DNA of 64,000 nucleotides. Source: Zeugodacus cucurbitae (lineage: Eukaryota > Arthropoda > Insecta > Diptera > Tephritidae). Position numbers and translations under genes: made by a program. This document shows positions 37,631 to 50,123 of the stretch, in pieces. Each line of letters opens with the position of its first letter. The stretch's first letter is position 1. The notes below the pieces were generated by a model. That model did no database searches. It worked only from the letters and a program-made list of their open reading frames with translations, and had not been told where the DNA came from. The stretch covers positions 9,159,501-9,223,500 of the forward strand of contig NC_071667.1 in NCBI RefSeq assembly GCF_028554725.1. The letters run 5' to 3'.

Positions 37631-40600
37631 ATGCCCTGCTAACATACATTTATACCTATGAATGACTTTGTTATGAGAAAAACTTTCGTTGAAATAATAT
37701 TCCTACTAGATTTACAAATTAAATAATAGACCTATAGCTTTTCGGTCATCTTCCCACTTAAACAGTTAGTTTATTTAACAAAACAGTAGCAATTTTCGAA
37801 ATTAAATAATTACATATGAGTAGGGAAACATCTAGCTATATATTTACAGTCAAACATGTCACATGTATATATGTATGTAAATTGTCCTCAATTTGTTTTG
37901 TATTGTTTAAGTACAAATTAAATTATGGTCTTCGTGTGAAGATCCCACACATTGTTTTTATTTTCTTACTTTTATTTTTCTTTCGATTCTTCTTACACAT
38001 ATGTAAGCATACATACATATATTGAAATTACATACAGTACTTGCATAGTACTTAAATAAAGACTTTGATATTTTTTACATTGGTACAAAGGTTTAGCTAC
38101 CTCTATTCTCACTCCATCTAATTATTATATAAAGTTATTAAAAAAGTAAAAATAAACAGTTATATGTATAAACCGACGTAAATATAAATTATGAAGTCAT
38201 CCATAAAATATATCCAAACATTTTTACCTATTTAATATATAACCTAAAACTGAAATAGCAAAATCTCCTGAAAATCGTAGAAATAATAACTTTCCAAAGA
38301 ATTTAAATCAAATTTCATTTACGAGATGTGTTGCAAAAATAATGAGAATTTTCATGTTTTTAAAAAAAAATTTAAATGTCGTCCACACTGCTCAACGCCG
38401 GATTTATCGATTTTAAGCGTCTTTCATATGATACTACTTCCTTAGACGAGGTTATATTTCCTAAAACTTTGCATACATTTACACAAATAATGCTAACGGC
38501 TGTAAGGTTATTGTTTTTATAATTAGGTGTGCAAGAGGTCAACGTTAACTTTTCATACACACATAGCCACTCATAGATATAACCCATATTCGTTCATTTC
38601 CGCTTCAATGCTATCGAAATTGAAAGTTCATGAACAGCTAAAGACGACAACAACTACAATTTGCATTGTTATTGTAATAACAAGCTCACCAAACACGCAC
38701 TAACGCGCTCTAACAGTTGCCGCATTTGCTGCTGAGACACGCTACCTTCAAGCGACAAACACCGCACGCCAAGTCTACTCCTACTACATACTTACAACAA
38801 TAACTACAGTTGTGATAATATGGACAACATCATAGTACCGCACAATTGCATTTGAGCTTTGCTTTGCTGTTAGCAGACAGCCAGAAGACGCACGCAGTGG
38901 CGGGTGGCTTGTAAGTGGCGTATTTGCGTTACGTCGGCGTCCCTTTTCGAAGTCATCAACATCGTAGTCATCACATAACTGCTCATATTTGTGTTATTAT
39001 GTTAAATATACCAATTATATTGCATGCCAATTTAGGAATACCCTCGAGAGTTGTATTTACCGCTTACGACAATAACAATACAAAAACAAACAAAAAATTT
39101 TAAAAGTAAAAAAGTTTCACGTCTAATAATTGGCGATGCAGCGTGTAGGAAACTTGCCGTCCAACTGCCGAGTGACAATTCAATTGTTGAAAATATCTAT
39201 TTGTATTTCAGCTGATAAACTTTGATTTTTTTTAATGGTTTCTACTTTGCAATCCATCAATCTGTGCTATAGGGTTACAGTTCCCAACTAATAAATTTGC
39301 TCGAAAAATATAAGTAACTATGTTTTTAAGTAATTATTTGTAATTAGAATGTAGTACAGGGTGACTAGATAATAGCGATAGAAAAATGTGTGAACTGGGA
39401 GAGTAAGATACTTTTTCATCGGACAGGAGTTTCGAATTTGAGTTAAAATAATAAAAAAGCGTTATATATCTAGCAGCAGATTTCCAAGATGAAAATAAAA
39501 TAATATGAGTTGATCTCTGTAGAGAGCCAACTTCTCTCTAAAAAATCCTCGAACTTTTGTAATAACCGACGCTTAATGAAATTTTCTCCGTTCATCCAAA
39601 ATCCGATAAAGGTATGCACCCATTTATTACTGGCATATCAGTGGATATCCACGCCAAGTTATCACCAACTCTGAACACATACTTTTGTTGTATACATTCC
39701 ATTTGCTTGTAGTATCACAGTTGTTAACTTCCCTCCCCTCTAACCACCGAGCGAGCGGCGCTTCTTCGCCTAATGACAAGCCCCAGCTGTGTATCTTTCC
39801 TTCGCAAGAGCTATTTAAGAGACTAGCGCTGGCGCTGAGGTGTCCTTTCGCCGAGTTGAACCTTCGTCAACGGCAACATGCGCCACCAGCCGAGCGCACA
39901 TAAGCAGCATTGGTGAGTCAGTTGTCATTTAGATTTTACTCTTTTTGCTTCAAATTTCGGTTTGTATTGCTGCCACTGTGAATGTAGTTGTTGTTATTTC
40001 TTCCATGTTGTTGAATGTATGTATGGTTACTGCGCGCTGACAATAGTCGCTAACCGTTTTGCTGTTGATTGTTGTTGTCATTCACAGCTTACTGTTCGGC
40101 CGTTGCTTACTTGCAAACATTTTTGTTATTGTTGCTTTTTGTTTGGGTGTATGCTCGTCTTTGCTGCCCCCCATTGTGTCAGTTATTCGATCGGTTATTA
40201 ATTTTTCTGGCTACTCAACAACAACAATAACTATCACAAAATTGCAACAAAGCTTTGTCCTCTTATGTGTAGCTCCAATTTGTTGTTGCATTCAACAACA
40301 AACGCTCGGTATGCTCGTCGGCTGCTGTTTATTCGCTTGGTGTCTGCTCAAATTGCTGCTATTTATGTCGGCGACTACCGTATAACTTTGTTTGAGTGTC
40401 ATCCACTCCCTCGACCTCACTAGCGGTACAACCGGTGCCATCACTTGTAGCTACCGCAAATAAAAAAGCTTTCACTGCGGCTCCAATGCCATCATCCAGC
40501 GACACACAGCGCTCTGTAACAAGCATATGTTGTTTACAAGCCACAACAAAAGCAACAACAGCAATAACTAAACGCAATAAGGAGTCCAGAAAATGTTCTG

Positions 40601-41029
40601 TTAAATGCTGAAATCAATATGTACTTCAATAAATTGTTCAAAGATGTTCATTAAAAAGCGGACTATGAATTGGAGACACGGGAGTGGTTTTAAAGGTACG
40701 ATAAAGTTGATGGGTGCTGGGAATTTTTTTTGCTCGAAAAACTTTTCGAATCCAAAGCAAACTTTTTCATCTTTCCAAATTCTTGCCACTGCTTTCCGAA
40801 GCTTGTTTATCTCTCAACAAAACTTCATACTGCAGCTGGTCTAATCCGAAATGAGTTCCACAACCGTCTACCGGTCGCCGTCAATATGATCCGACTATGA
40901 GTTCTATTAATCGGGCTTTGTAAAAATATTAAGAACAGGTTTTTTCACGCAACTTACAAAAGCCTTACAAGCTGACCGACAGGAGTAATATACTGAGAAA
41001 TATACTGAATTTGAAAGTATAACACCAAG
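37631..41029. other. Non-coding flank
   Basis: No gene recognised. The stretch is AT-rich, with GC-richer patches at about 39720-39900 and 40380-40600. The open frames there are short and domain-free. Confidence 0.45.
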
Positions 41030-41725
41030 AGATGGCGATCCTGATATTCCAATCCATAACGATCATTTCCCCACTATGAAGAAGTCCGAATAAGCGGCGG
41101 GGCCGATGGACAACAACAGAATATGATCGGCCGAATGCATGCCTGACGATTGGAATATCAGTGTGCTCTGCCCAATCAACAAAAAAGGGAGACCCTACAA
41201 AGCGCCAATTACCATGGGATAAGATCGAGCGTACTATGTGAAATACTAAAAACTGATTACACCTTATAAGTGTGGCTTTAGACCTGGAAAATCAGCAACT
41301 GACCATGCGCCAAATCTTGGAAAAGACCTTCGTTCCTTCTCTTCATCTCTTTATCGATTTTAAATCTGCTTTCGACAGCACAAAAAGGAGCTGCTCCGAT
41401 GCCGGTGTGTCCACTGACGTTAAGCAATACCAAAAGCTCCGTCAGTATCGGGAAGTACCTCTCCGAGCAGTTCTATACCAAACGAGGTTTCAGAGAGGGT
41501 GACCCTCTATCGTGTGACTTGTTCAATCTATTGCTGGAGAAAATAATACAGCTGCAGAACTAAATAGAGAACAAAGTCATTGTTGCAATGTCAGCCTTGA
41601 AATCAAACGCAGAATCAGTCTTGTCATCTGGTGCTACTATGGACTGATTAGGTCACTGAAAAGTAAAGTCCTCTGACAACTAACAAAGACCAAACTCTAC
41701 AAATGCCTCATCTCTAATATCGGCG
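41030..41725 (+). pseudogene. RTE-like reverse transcriptase remnant, internally deleted
   Basis: Pieces of the RT domain appear in shifting frames: AAGADG-like text at about 41094, MPDDWNISVLCPINKKGR at about 41136, YKCGFRPGKSATDHA at about 41265, FIDFKSAFDSTKRS at about 41350, and RGDPLSCDLFNLLLEKI at about 41500. Sequence then jumps from the position just after the 'LNRE' point to SLEIKRRISLVIWCYYG, so the segment with the catalytic YADD is deleted. It ends in a decayed version of the KTKLYK region. Homologous to the copies at 43186 and 52562. Confidence 0.75.
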
Positions 41726-42982
41726 AAATAAAAAGGAATTTGCCTGCGCTGATCAAGAAAGAAGAGTTTCGCGAAGTAGAAAATATATTTGTGCAGTTGT
41801 TGTACAATTAAATACACATTTCTAAGAAGAAACCCGAAAATATTTGTAAGTGAAAATATGTTGTCGCCACTGGCGCTACACCACAAATAACATTTGTCTC
41901 AATTGATGACGAGCACAGACAAGCCGTCAGACAGTCAATCTTCGACAATAAAAGCTTGATGTACAGCATTGAGAGCCAAAATTTGCTCATTGAAGTGTTG
42001 GAAAATTATAAAAACAAAGTGCGAGTAAATGAATTGAAGAACAACAACAAATAAGCGAATGATTGATCTATACACATGCTTGTTGAAGTTTAATTAGTGT
42101 ACCCTGTAATTATGATAAAACAATTGATGAACTTTTTCTCTGAGAAAACGCAAACCCACACCCCCATTCAGAAATGCAAACAAACCAATATTACAATGTA
42201 ATAAGCGGTCATATTGCACAATACACTAACTACAAGATAATCAAAATAAATTTAAATGAGCACACAAGACATTTCGCTGTCGATTTGACGAACCGACGAA
42301 CTTTATGGTTAATGACCACCGACACCACCGCCAGCACGAAGCATTGATGAGCTGCTCAACTATTATACATAGATATATAGCAGTGCTTGCTGCTACGCTG
42401 TCCATCATACCATTTCGATTGTTGTTATTGTTGGTGTTAATTCGCAGAATTATGCGCATAAGCGTTCATTTAGATGCTTTTCGTTGGCGGCAAAAGACAC
42501 AAGGAAATACGAGTACAACGCTGGCGGCGCTAAGTGCACTGATCTTCCCAGTGGCAGCGTTCATTCACCAGCAAAATGTAGTTGATATGAGTTTCTGTAC
42601 CATTAATGCAGCTGGTCACTCGCGCCGACATTGACCAGCATGTAGTGAATTTGTTGCTTTTTGTTTGTGTATGTGTGTGTGATTGTGAATGCACGCTGCG
42701 CTCCTGCTGTCAATCAAAATGATTTATGTCACTTCCCACCGTATATCATCGCCGCAATTTATCTTTGTTACTTCATCGAAATTTTCATACAACCATATTT
42801 ACATCGAGTTGGTTAGCCACACAAACATACATACATACATACATGCATCCATTTGAGCCTGCGAAAATGTGTGTTCTTCACGCTGTCCGCTGCCGGTACA
42901 CTCTCGTTTCTTAATTGTATCTATGTAGTATATATCTACATATATTCATGTATAAACACATAATCATTATTTTGTTCGTCAC
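41726..42982. other. Non-coding flank
   Basis: No gene recognised. Short domain-free ORFs occur on both strands. A CATA microsatellite lies at about 42825-42844. Confidence 0.45.
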
Positions 42983-43185
42983 AATTGCGGACCGCCCCCT
43001 CTTGTGTGTTGGCGGCGTCTTTTTGTTATTCGCTCGTGGCTCTTTTATCAATTCCTTTCGCTAATTTTAGAAATCCTAAGTTTGAAAGAAGAGGTTATCA
43101 TATATGTATTTAACTTTTTTCATTCAAAAAATATTTTTTCATAAAAATTTGTAAATTTTTTATTTTTGTCTTTCTATAAAAAAAA
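42983..43185 (+). repeat. Left copy of a ~205-bp direct repeat flanking a retrotransposon remnant
   Basis: It starts aattgcggaccgccccctct and ends in tctataaaaaaaa. Nearly the same sequence recurs at 44191-44401, with scattered substitutions and small indels. The two copies bracket the RTE remnant exactly, as a very long target-site duplication would. Confidence 0.9.
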
Positions 43186-44190
43186 TTCCACCAAAAGCTC
43201 CGTCAGGATCGGGAAGGACCTCTCCGAGCCGTTCGATACCAGACGAGGTTTCAGACAAGGTGACTCACTCTCGTGTGATTTCTTTAACCTGATGCTGGAG
43301 AAAATAATACGAGCTGCAGAGCTAAACGGAGAAGGTACAATCTTCTATAAGAGTGTACAGCTACTGGCGTACGCCGATGATATCGATATCATTGGAAACA
43401 ACACCCGCGCCGTTAGTTCTGCTTTCTCCAGACTGGATAAGGAAGCGAAGCGTATGGGTCTGGTGGTGAACGAGGACAAGACGAAATATCTCCTGTCGTC
43501 AAACAAACAGTCAGCGCATTCGCGTCTTGGCTCCCACGTCACTGTTGACAGTCATAACTTTGAAGTTGTAGATAATTTCGTCTACCTGGGAACCTGCATT
43601 AACAGCAATAACAATGTCAGCCTGGAAATCCAACACAGAATCACTCTTGCCAACAGGTGCTACTATGGACTAAGTAGGCAATTGAAAAGTAAAGTGCTCT
43701 CTCGACGAACAAAAACCAAACTCTACAAGTCTCTCATCATTCCCGTCCTACTTTACGGTGCAGAAGCGTGGACGATGTCAACATCCGATGAGACGGAGTT
43801 TTCGAGAGAAAGGTTTTGCGGAAGATTTATGGTCCCTTAAGAATTGGCAACGGCGAATACCGCAGACGATGGAACGATGAGCTGTATGTGTTATTCGACG
43901 ACATAGACATAGTCCAGCGAATTAAAAAATAGCGGCTACGCTGGCTAGGACATGTTGTTCGAATGGATGAAGGTGCTCCAGCTCTGAAAGTATTCGATGC
44001 AGTACCCGCTGGTGGAAGCAGAGGAAGAGGGAGACCTCCACTCCGATGGAAGGACCAGGTGGAGAGGGACCTGGCTTCGCTTGGAATAACCAATTGGCGC
44101 CAAACTGCCAGAAGGAGAGATGCGTGGCGCGCTGTTTTGGACTCGGCTATAACCGCGTAAGCGGTGTCTACGCCAGTCAAGAAGAAGAAG
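43186..44190 (+). pseudogene. RTE-like non-LTR reverse transcriptase, 5'-truncated copy
   Basis: The copy begins within the RT domain (SSVRIGKDLSEPFDTRRGF) and continues with RQGDSLSCDFFNLMLEKII, the catalytic YADD (43370-43381), and the LGTCIN...LSRQLKSK and LLYGAEAWTMS blocks. A frameshift near 43800 and a stop at about 43930 interrupt it. The C-terminus RLRWLGHVVRMDE, GRGRPPLRW, and DAWRAVLDSAITA then follow, ending at a TAA near 44158. The 3' end is a GAAGAAGAAG tail. The domain order resembles RTE/BovB-type elements, lacking RNase H. The endonuclease and first half of RT are absent. Confidence 0.85.
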
Positions 44191-44401
44191 AATTGCGGAC
44201 CGCCCCCTCTTGTGTGCTGGCGGCATCTTTTTGTTATTCGCTCGTGGCATTTTTATCAATTCCTTTCGCTAATTTCAGAAATCCTAAGTTTTTTAAGAAG
44301 AGGTTATCATATGCCATATATCTATTTAACTTTTTTCTTTCAAAAAACATTTGTTCATACAAATTTGTAAATTTCTTATTTTTGCCTTTCTATAAAAAAA
44401 A
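44191..44401 (+). repeat. Right copy of the ~205-bp direct repeat
   Basis: Begins directly after the GAA tail of the retrotransposon and repeats 42983-43185, including the cgccccctcttgtgtg and gaagaggttatcatat blocks. It is slightly longer because of small indels. Confidence 0.9.
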
Positions 44402-47400
44402 TGTCATCAACATTATTTTTTATATATATTATTCATAACACATTTGGTTCAAATTTTTCTTAAAAAGGGTTTCATTAATTTTTTCCTACATATATTTGAC
44501 AATATTTTTGGTTTTCCATTAATCAGCTGTCTGCCGTTTTGTTTTGTAGTGGCGACTTATTTATTGGCAAGTGAGTGGGTGGTCAGATTGTGAGGAGTGA
44601 GACAAAATACGAAAATTAATGCAATTATTGTTATTGTTGTAATGACAGAAAAAGTTCCAAATAATTTTGAGAAATTTAGAATTTATTTAAAAAGTATAAA
44701 AATACTGATCTGTGCCGAATATTCAGACATAATTGTCATGGGAACAATAAAGTCGTTAGATAGTGGCCAAGGGAAGATATAAAGCGATATTATAAGTTTT
44801 TAGTACCAAAACATGTCCTTACAAATTATATTTTTAATGAGGCAGTAGTAAAGAAAGATATAGGTAAGTAAAAAGCTTTATATAAATTTGGTTTCTATAC
44901 ATTTTTACATTTATTTCTATTATTTCCACATCTTCATACTAGAGGTATTAAACAAAAATATATCTCTTTATACAACCACAAAAGGGCAGTGGAAACTACC
45001 CGAAATACGCAATTGCCTATATTTTCAAACTACTGTAACAAATAGATCTATGTTTACAACGTTGTTTAATTTCTGATTATACGCTATAATTTGATTTGTT
45101 ATTGTTACTGTGACTACTACGGTCACTTTAATATTGCGTGCATTTGATTGAATTCGGTAGTTTCCTATATTTTCACTTATGTATACATATGCACTAATAC
45201 ATATGTATATATAAGCATATCATCAAGTCCACCATTACCGCTAATGCAATGGAAAATGCAAATGGTGGGTAAAGCACTAAAAAAACAGTTGCTAAGGAAG
45301 CCTTTGTATGAATTTCTGTGTCAAACTTATTATGTGCAAGGCATAATTTTACATGTAGAAACCAGTGAAGTGCCTGAAAGAAATAGATTTTCTTATTTTT
45401 CTATTTTTTTACAACTTTTCTTCTTTTACACTGTATATATGTTCTAATTTCTGGAAGAAAAATTTCACAAATTTCATATATATATGTATGTATATCCTCT
45501 ATGTACGTTGTTGTTTTTGCTTTTAACCCTTGATTATTATCACAATTTACCAATAAAAAAACAAAAACAAAAACAAAAAAGAAAGCCGCCACCAAATTTG
45601 CCCTCAGAAATACGCTGAAACCGCTTATTATAGCCGCCATGTTGTACACAATAACCGCAATAATGATAATAGCAGCAACAACTACATGCATAGATTAGTA
45701 CATACAAGTATATAAGAATGTATGTGAGAACACCAATGAGCCATCAAAATATTATGAACAATATGAAAAACACAACTAGTATGTGTGTATGTCAGCATTT
45801 ACCGGATAAAGAAACCTACTTGGAAGCCGCACGTTTCCACGAAGTCACAAACTGTTCGCTACACCAAAAACATATGTACTTACGCGAGCAAGAAAAAAAA
45901 ATCTAATAATAACAGAACAGAACTGAAAGAAGCGGCCGCCAGCCACTGGTTGGTGTCTGGAGTATAAGGAATCGATAATAATTGATTTGATTGATGGTAT
46001 GTTCGTAGATGGCACAACAATCGCTTTTGTTGTTTTTGTTGCCGCCAGAGCTGCTGTTGCTTTTTTAGCTTTTGTATTGGTTGCCACAGCCTCCAAGTAC
46101 GCAGTTTTAATGCGTCTGTGGTGGTAGTTGTACGGCGTATGTCGATTTTTATTGGCATTTCGATTATGGACAGGTAGCTCTATGCGGCAGCAGCGAACCT
46201 TCGTCTTTGTATACCTCTGAGTTCATTCAAAAGCAATTTCGACCAATTATGGAGTTTGATTGCTGCCAATTCGCTGTGTTGTTGTTGTCAGATAGCCACT
46301 TCTGTTTTTATTTTCTTGTTGCAAATTTACAGAATTATAGCGCTGAGCTGCTGGTTATCATCATTATTTTCAGTTACGCATATATAAAAATGGAGTCGAA
46401 TGCGTTAAATTTTTGTGCGGTAATTTTTAAGGTGAAAGAAGAATATGCGATTTTTTTTCATAAAATGTTTAAATATAAAGTATTTTTTCAAAAGATGAAC
46501 CAACAACGCGAAACGATTTTCATCGCAAAGGAATTATCAATCCGATTCGTAATTTTTTTTTGAAAATACCCAGACCTTGATTTAGGCGTATGGGCGATAA
46601 AAACACAATAAAAAATTTGGAAAAATTAAATTGACTTCATATTGATCTATAATATTAAACAATCTAAAATTGGGAATATCTTCTTACAACACTAAATTAC
46701 TGGATTTTCCGTGCTCGAGAGAATTCGCTTAGGTTATGAATAATAACTTATGATAGATTAGGTTTTGTTGTTGATTGGTAGATCACACTTAGACAATTAG
46801 ATATAAATCCTTTGTAATGCCAGAAAAAGTCCTAAAAATGGAGTAAACCTAATCAGTAGCTTAGGATATACAGCAGAGGCCTTAAAGAGGCCAACAATTT
46901 CAGTATGCTATGCTATGTATGTTAAGATCTATAAATTGCTTAAACACAAATTCCTTTCAATGCATACATCGAAGTTCATTACATACTACATTTAGACGTA
47001 TGTACATACATACATATGTACATACATTGATCCCTACCATGTTTTCCCTCGACGAACATTAATACTCCATATCGGGAAAATTTGCATATTCATCCTCCTG
47101 TCATCCAAGTACAACTCAAAGCCATTACACTACGATGCCCAATAGCGTCTACCTTGAGAGAGCCTGGCAGTCAGTAGCACGATCGTGCCGCATTACCCAG
47201 ATCGATCGTGAAGTGACAACAGTACTTAAGAAATACAAAAGCGACACTCACATAAGAGAGTGTGCGGCTTCAACGACCTCAAATATAAATTCTTGGCAGT
47301 TGACCAGCTGTCCAACAGGCAACAAGTGTACTCGTAACTGATCGTGCAAATTAAATTAATCGGCAACAGAATCACAAGTCAAATGTCAGCAACAGTGACA

Positions 47401-50013
47401 TACAAAATTTTGAATAAGAAAAAAATGCAAGTAAAACGGTTTTTAAAGTATGCACAATGGATATGTTGTGTTTCGGGTCATGCCATCGCAACGAATCGGG
47501 TCAGTGTTAAGAAAACGTAAGGAAGCGAAGATCGGTTGTGAAAAAATTATTTTTTACTTTTAACACCGCGTATTTTTGCTGTTATTACAGTTATTATTCC
47601 CTCAGCGTTTTTTTGTTTTCGTGTGAAATTAATCTTTTTGATTTGAAAATCGACAGGATGAAGGTGGACCGTTGTTTTGCGCTCATCAGCGAGCTCTTCT
47701 CATATAATACAGATGTATGTAAACTTTGGCTGTCGGTAATCATTTTGTTGTAGCGAAAAATTAGCGCACTTGATTGACAGCTCAAATGGGATTTTAATGG
47801 TCTGTTGCTATAATCAACCATTGCGGGGATGCTGGCTGACGGCTGGCCAGCGGCGCCCGATTGCCCCAATCGAAGCTTGATAATTGCTGAAGTTTCTTAT
47901 GATACCATTGAAGCCATGTGGAGCTCGCTTCCCTACACTAGCAAAGTAAATGACCCTGAAAAAGTCGAAAGTTATGCGAAAGAGGCTGTAATCATCATAA
48001 AGGGAAAATACGGTAAATAAGAAGAAGAAGCAGAGAGCAAATTATCACCAAATTGATGCGAAATTTATGTTTTGAAGCCGTTACGTTTATACGTGTATCT
48101 GTATTTATTATATTAAAGCTTAAAGCTTTCAAGATTTTAACTGGAAACTTTTTTATTTTTCGCTTAAAGCTTTCAATATTTTATTTCGATTTATTTATGT
48201 TTCGAAGCGAATACAAGGATTAACTATTCTCTTCTATGCAAGAATTTTTGAAATTTTAATAAAAATTGTAAGAATTTTAGAATTTTATTCCAGATGATAA
48301 CTTTAATGGTCAACTAATAATATATATTATTAAAAGAAACAAATTTCTCAGTGACCACGTCACTACTTTTGATAACCCGCAGTCATCGCAGTCCATGTGA
48401 TTGCTGCACTCATACCAAGACCTAAATTCCAACAACTATTACTCAGCAAACATTCTAAATTCTCAATTGCTTTATTTGAACCGAACTCTGTGACGCGTTG
48501 ACGCAGTGGCGCACTCCACAAACGCTACGCATTTGTTGAATTGAGTTGCAGAAATGCATTGTTGCACGCAACAATCGCATGCCGTATAGTACCTGCATGG
48601 AAAATGACGTCAATCACCTCTCCACCTGCTCCCCCGCAGACAACCAGGCGGAGTATGATTTGGGTGTGGATTGCATGGGCGGCAGTAGCAGCGGCAACTG
48701 ACGTCACACATAAGCCCGTTCTGTCATAGCAGACAAAAGTTATGCGACGAAGCTTGTGCTCGCCAATGCCTGTCGGACTATATATTCACAGTGTCAACGG
48801 GTGGCAGTCCGAGCGGGTAAAGAGTTCCCATTCTTGGCGTCTGCTACAATCGAAGTTTTAGTGGTATAGTAGCTAAGTATATAGTGCGTTGTCGGTGCGG
48901 TAGGCGGTCAATGCGTCCATGTACGGTGTTAGTTATTGTTGTTGCCGTATTTATTTTACGTTTCATGCGTGCGCGTGTCATCGCGTTGGTCTAAAATGAC
49001 AGTTGCGATTTAATGGTAGTGTGGCTTCGTTTACACTGGAATCGGTTACAAATTAATAATGAACTGCCACAACAAGCAACAAAACTAGCTAACCAACAAC
49101 AGTGGCAACAATAAATATTATACAACAAAAAGTCATGATTGCCAATACGCGAATCCATACACACACGTACAACTAATCGCCAGTCGTTTAGCGGCTACGA
49201 GTCCTGCGTCGCCAAGTGTAGTATTGCCGCCTGTCCCTGCAATTTGCGACACTTAAGCCTTCGACAATCGACTACTGGCTGAACGACCGTCCAAACGGTT
49301 GAAGCGGGTGTGGAGCTGTCTCCGCCTGTTTTGCCCATAATGATAATGACAGCAATCGCTGACATTTGCGAGAATGACACTATGTTTTTGTTGTTGTTGT
49401 GTCTTATGGAAATTGCAATGTCGTTGACAATCGAAGGCGACATTAACGGCACACATGCGAGTATGTAAGTTGAACTGTTATGTTATAGGCTCGATTTGCT
49501 TGTTTGCCTGCTTGTTGTTGTGTGAACTTTATCACCTTAATGGCTTGTCAATGTTTGACACTTTAATTTATTCATAGCCACTTAACGGAATCGAACTTTC
49601 AGTGTGCATCAGCATACGCCATTATAGCAATATTTTTCGAATTTTGCACTATTACCCAATGGGTAATTGTGTGGGCGGCACTTGTACATATTACATACAT
49701 ATATGGATGATATTGATTTCAGGGTGTTGGTTGCAGTCAATTCCCGCGAAAAGTGTTGATTGTTGTTTGAAGAATGTGTAGATTGGTTCAAGCGAAATGG
49801 GTTGATTATTTTTATTAGAGCATTTAACAAATTTTTTTATGACTTATTAGTTGTTTTCTTATATTAATAAATGAAAATACATATTATATACAATACATTA
49901 CTACATAATATTTATGTGTTATTTTGATTTCATAAAAAGTATATATTTTTTTAGTTTAGTAAGTAAAAATGTTTTTGAGCGGATTTAAACATGAAAACAA
50001 AAATAAATAATTA
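44402..50013. other. Non-coding flank with several GC-richer islands
   Basis: No gene recognised with confidence. GC-richer patches lie at about 47130-47340, 47840-48020 and 48480-49460. An open frame at 47829-48020 (63 codons, ends IIIKGKYGK) has protein-like composition and stops against a GAAGAAGAAG tract, but matches no family I know. TTGCGTG heptamers lie at 45134-45140 and 48565-48571 (minus). Confidence 0.45.
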
Positions 50014-50123
50014 GAAAAAAATATTTTTAGTTCAGTCATGAGTGATAAAGCCAAATAGGGAACGAAACGCGAAGTAAGAGCTAGTAGAAAGGAACTCACG
50101 ACTGAACTAAAAATATATTTTTC
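50014..50123. repeat. 30-bp-arm inverted repeat (hairpin)
   Basis: The left arm 50014-50043 and right arm 50094-50123 are reverse complements except at two positions, with a 50-nt loop. The arms share tatttttagttcagtc. In a minus-strand transcript one mismatch would become a G-U wobble. It could be a tiny MITE relic or a microRNA-like hairpin; no flanking duplication was recognised. Confidence 0.8.

Noticed and set aside
42983..44401. Flanking direct repeats read as LTRs of an LTR retrotransposon
   Set aside because: The repeats lack TG...CA ends, there is no primer-binding site or polypurine tract, and the enclosed reverse transcriptase is of the non-LTR RTE type with a GAA tail.
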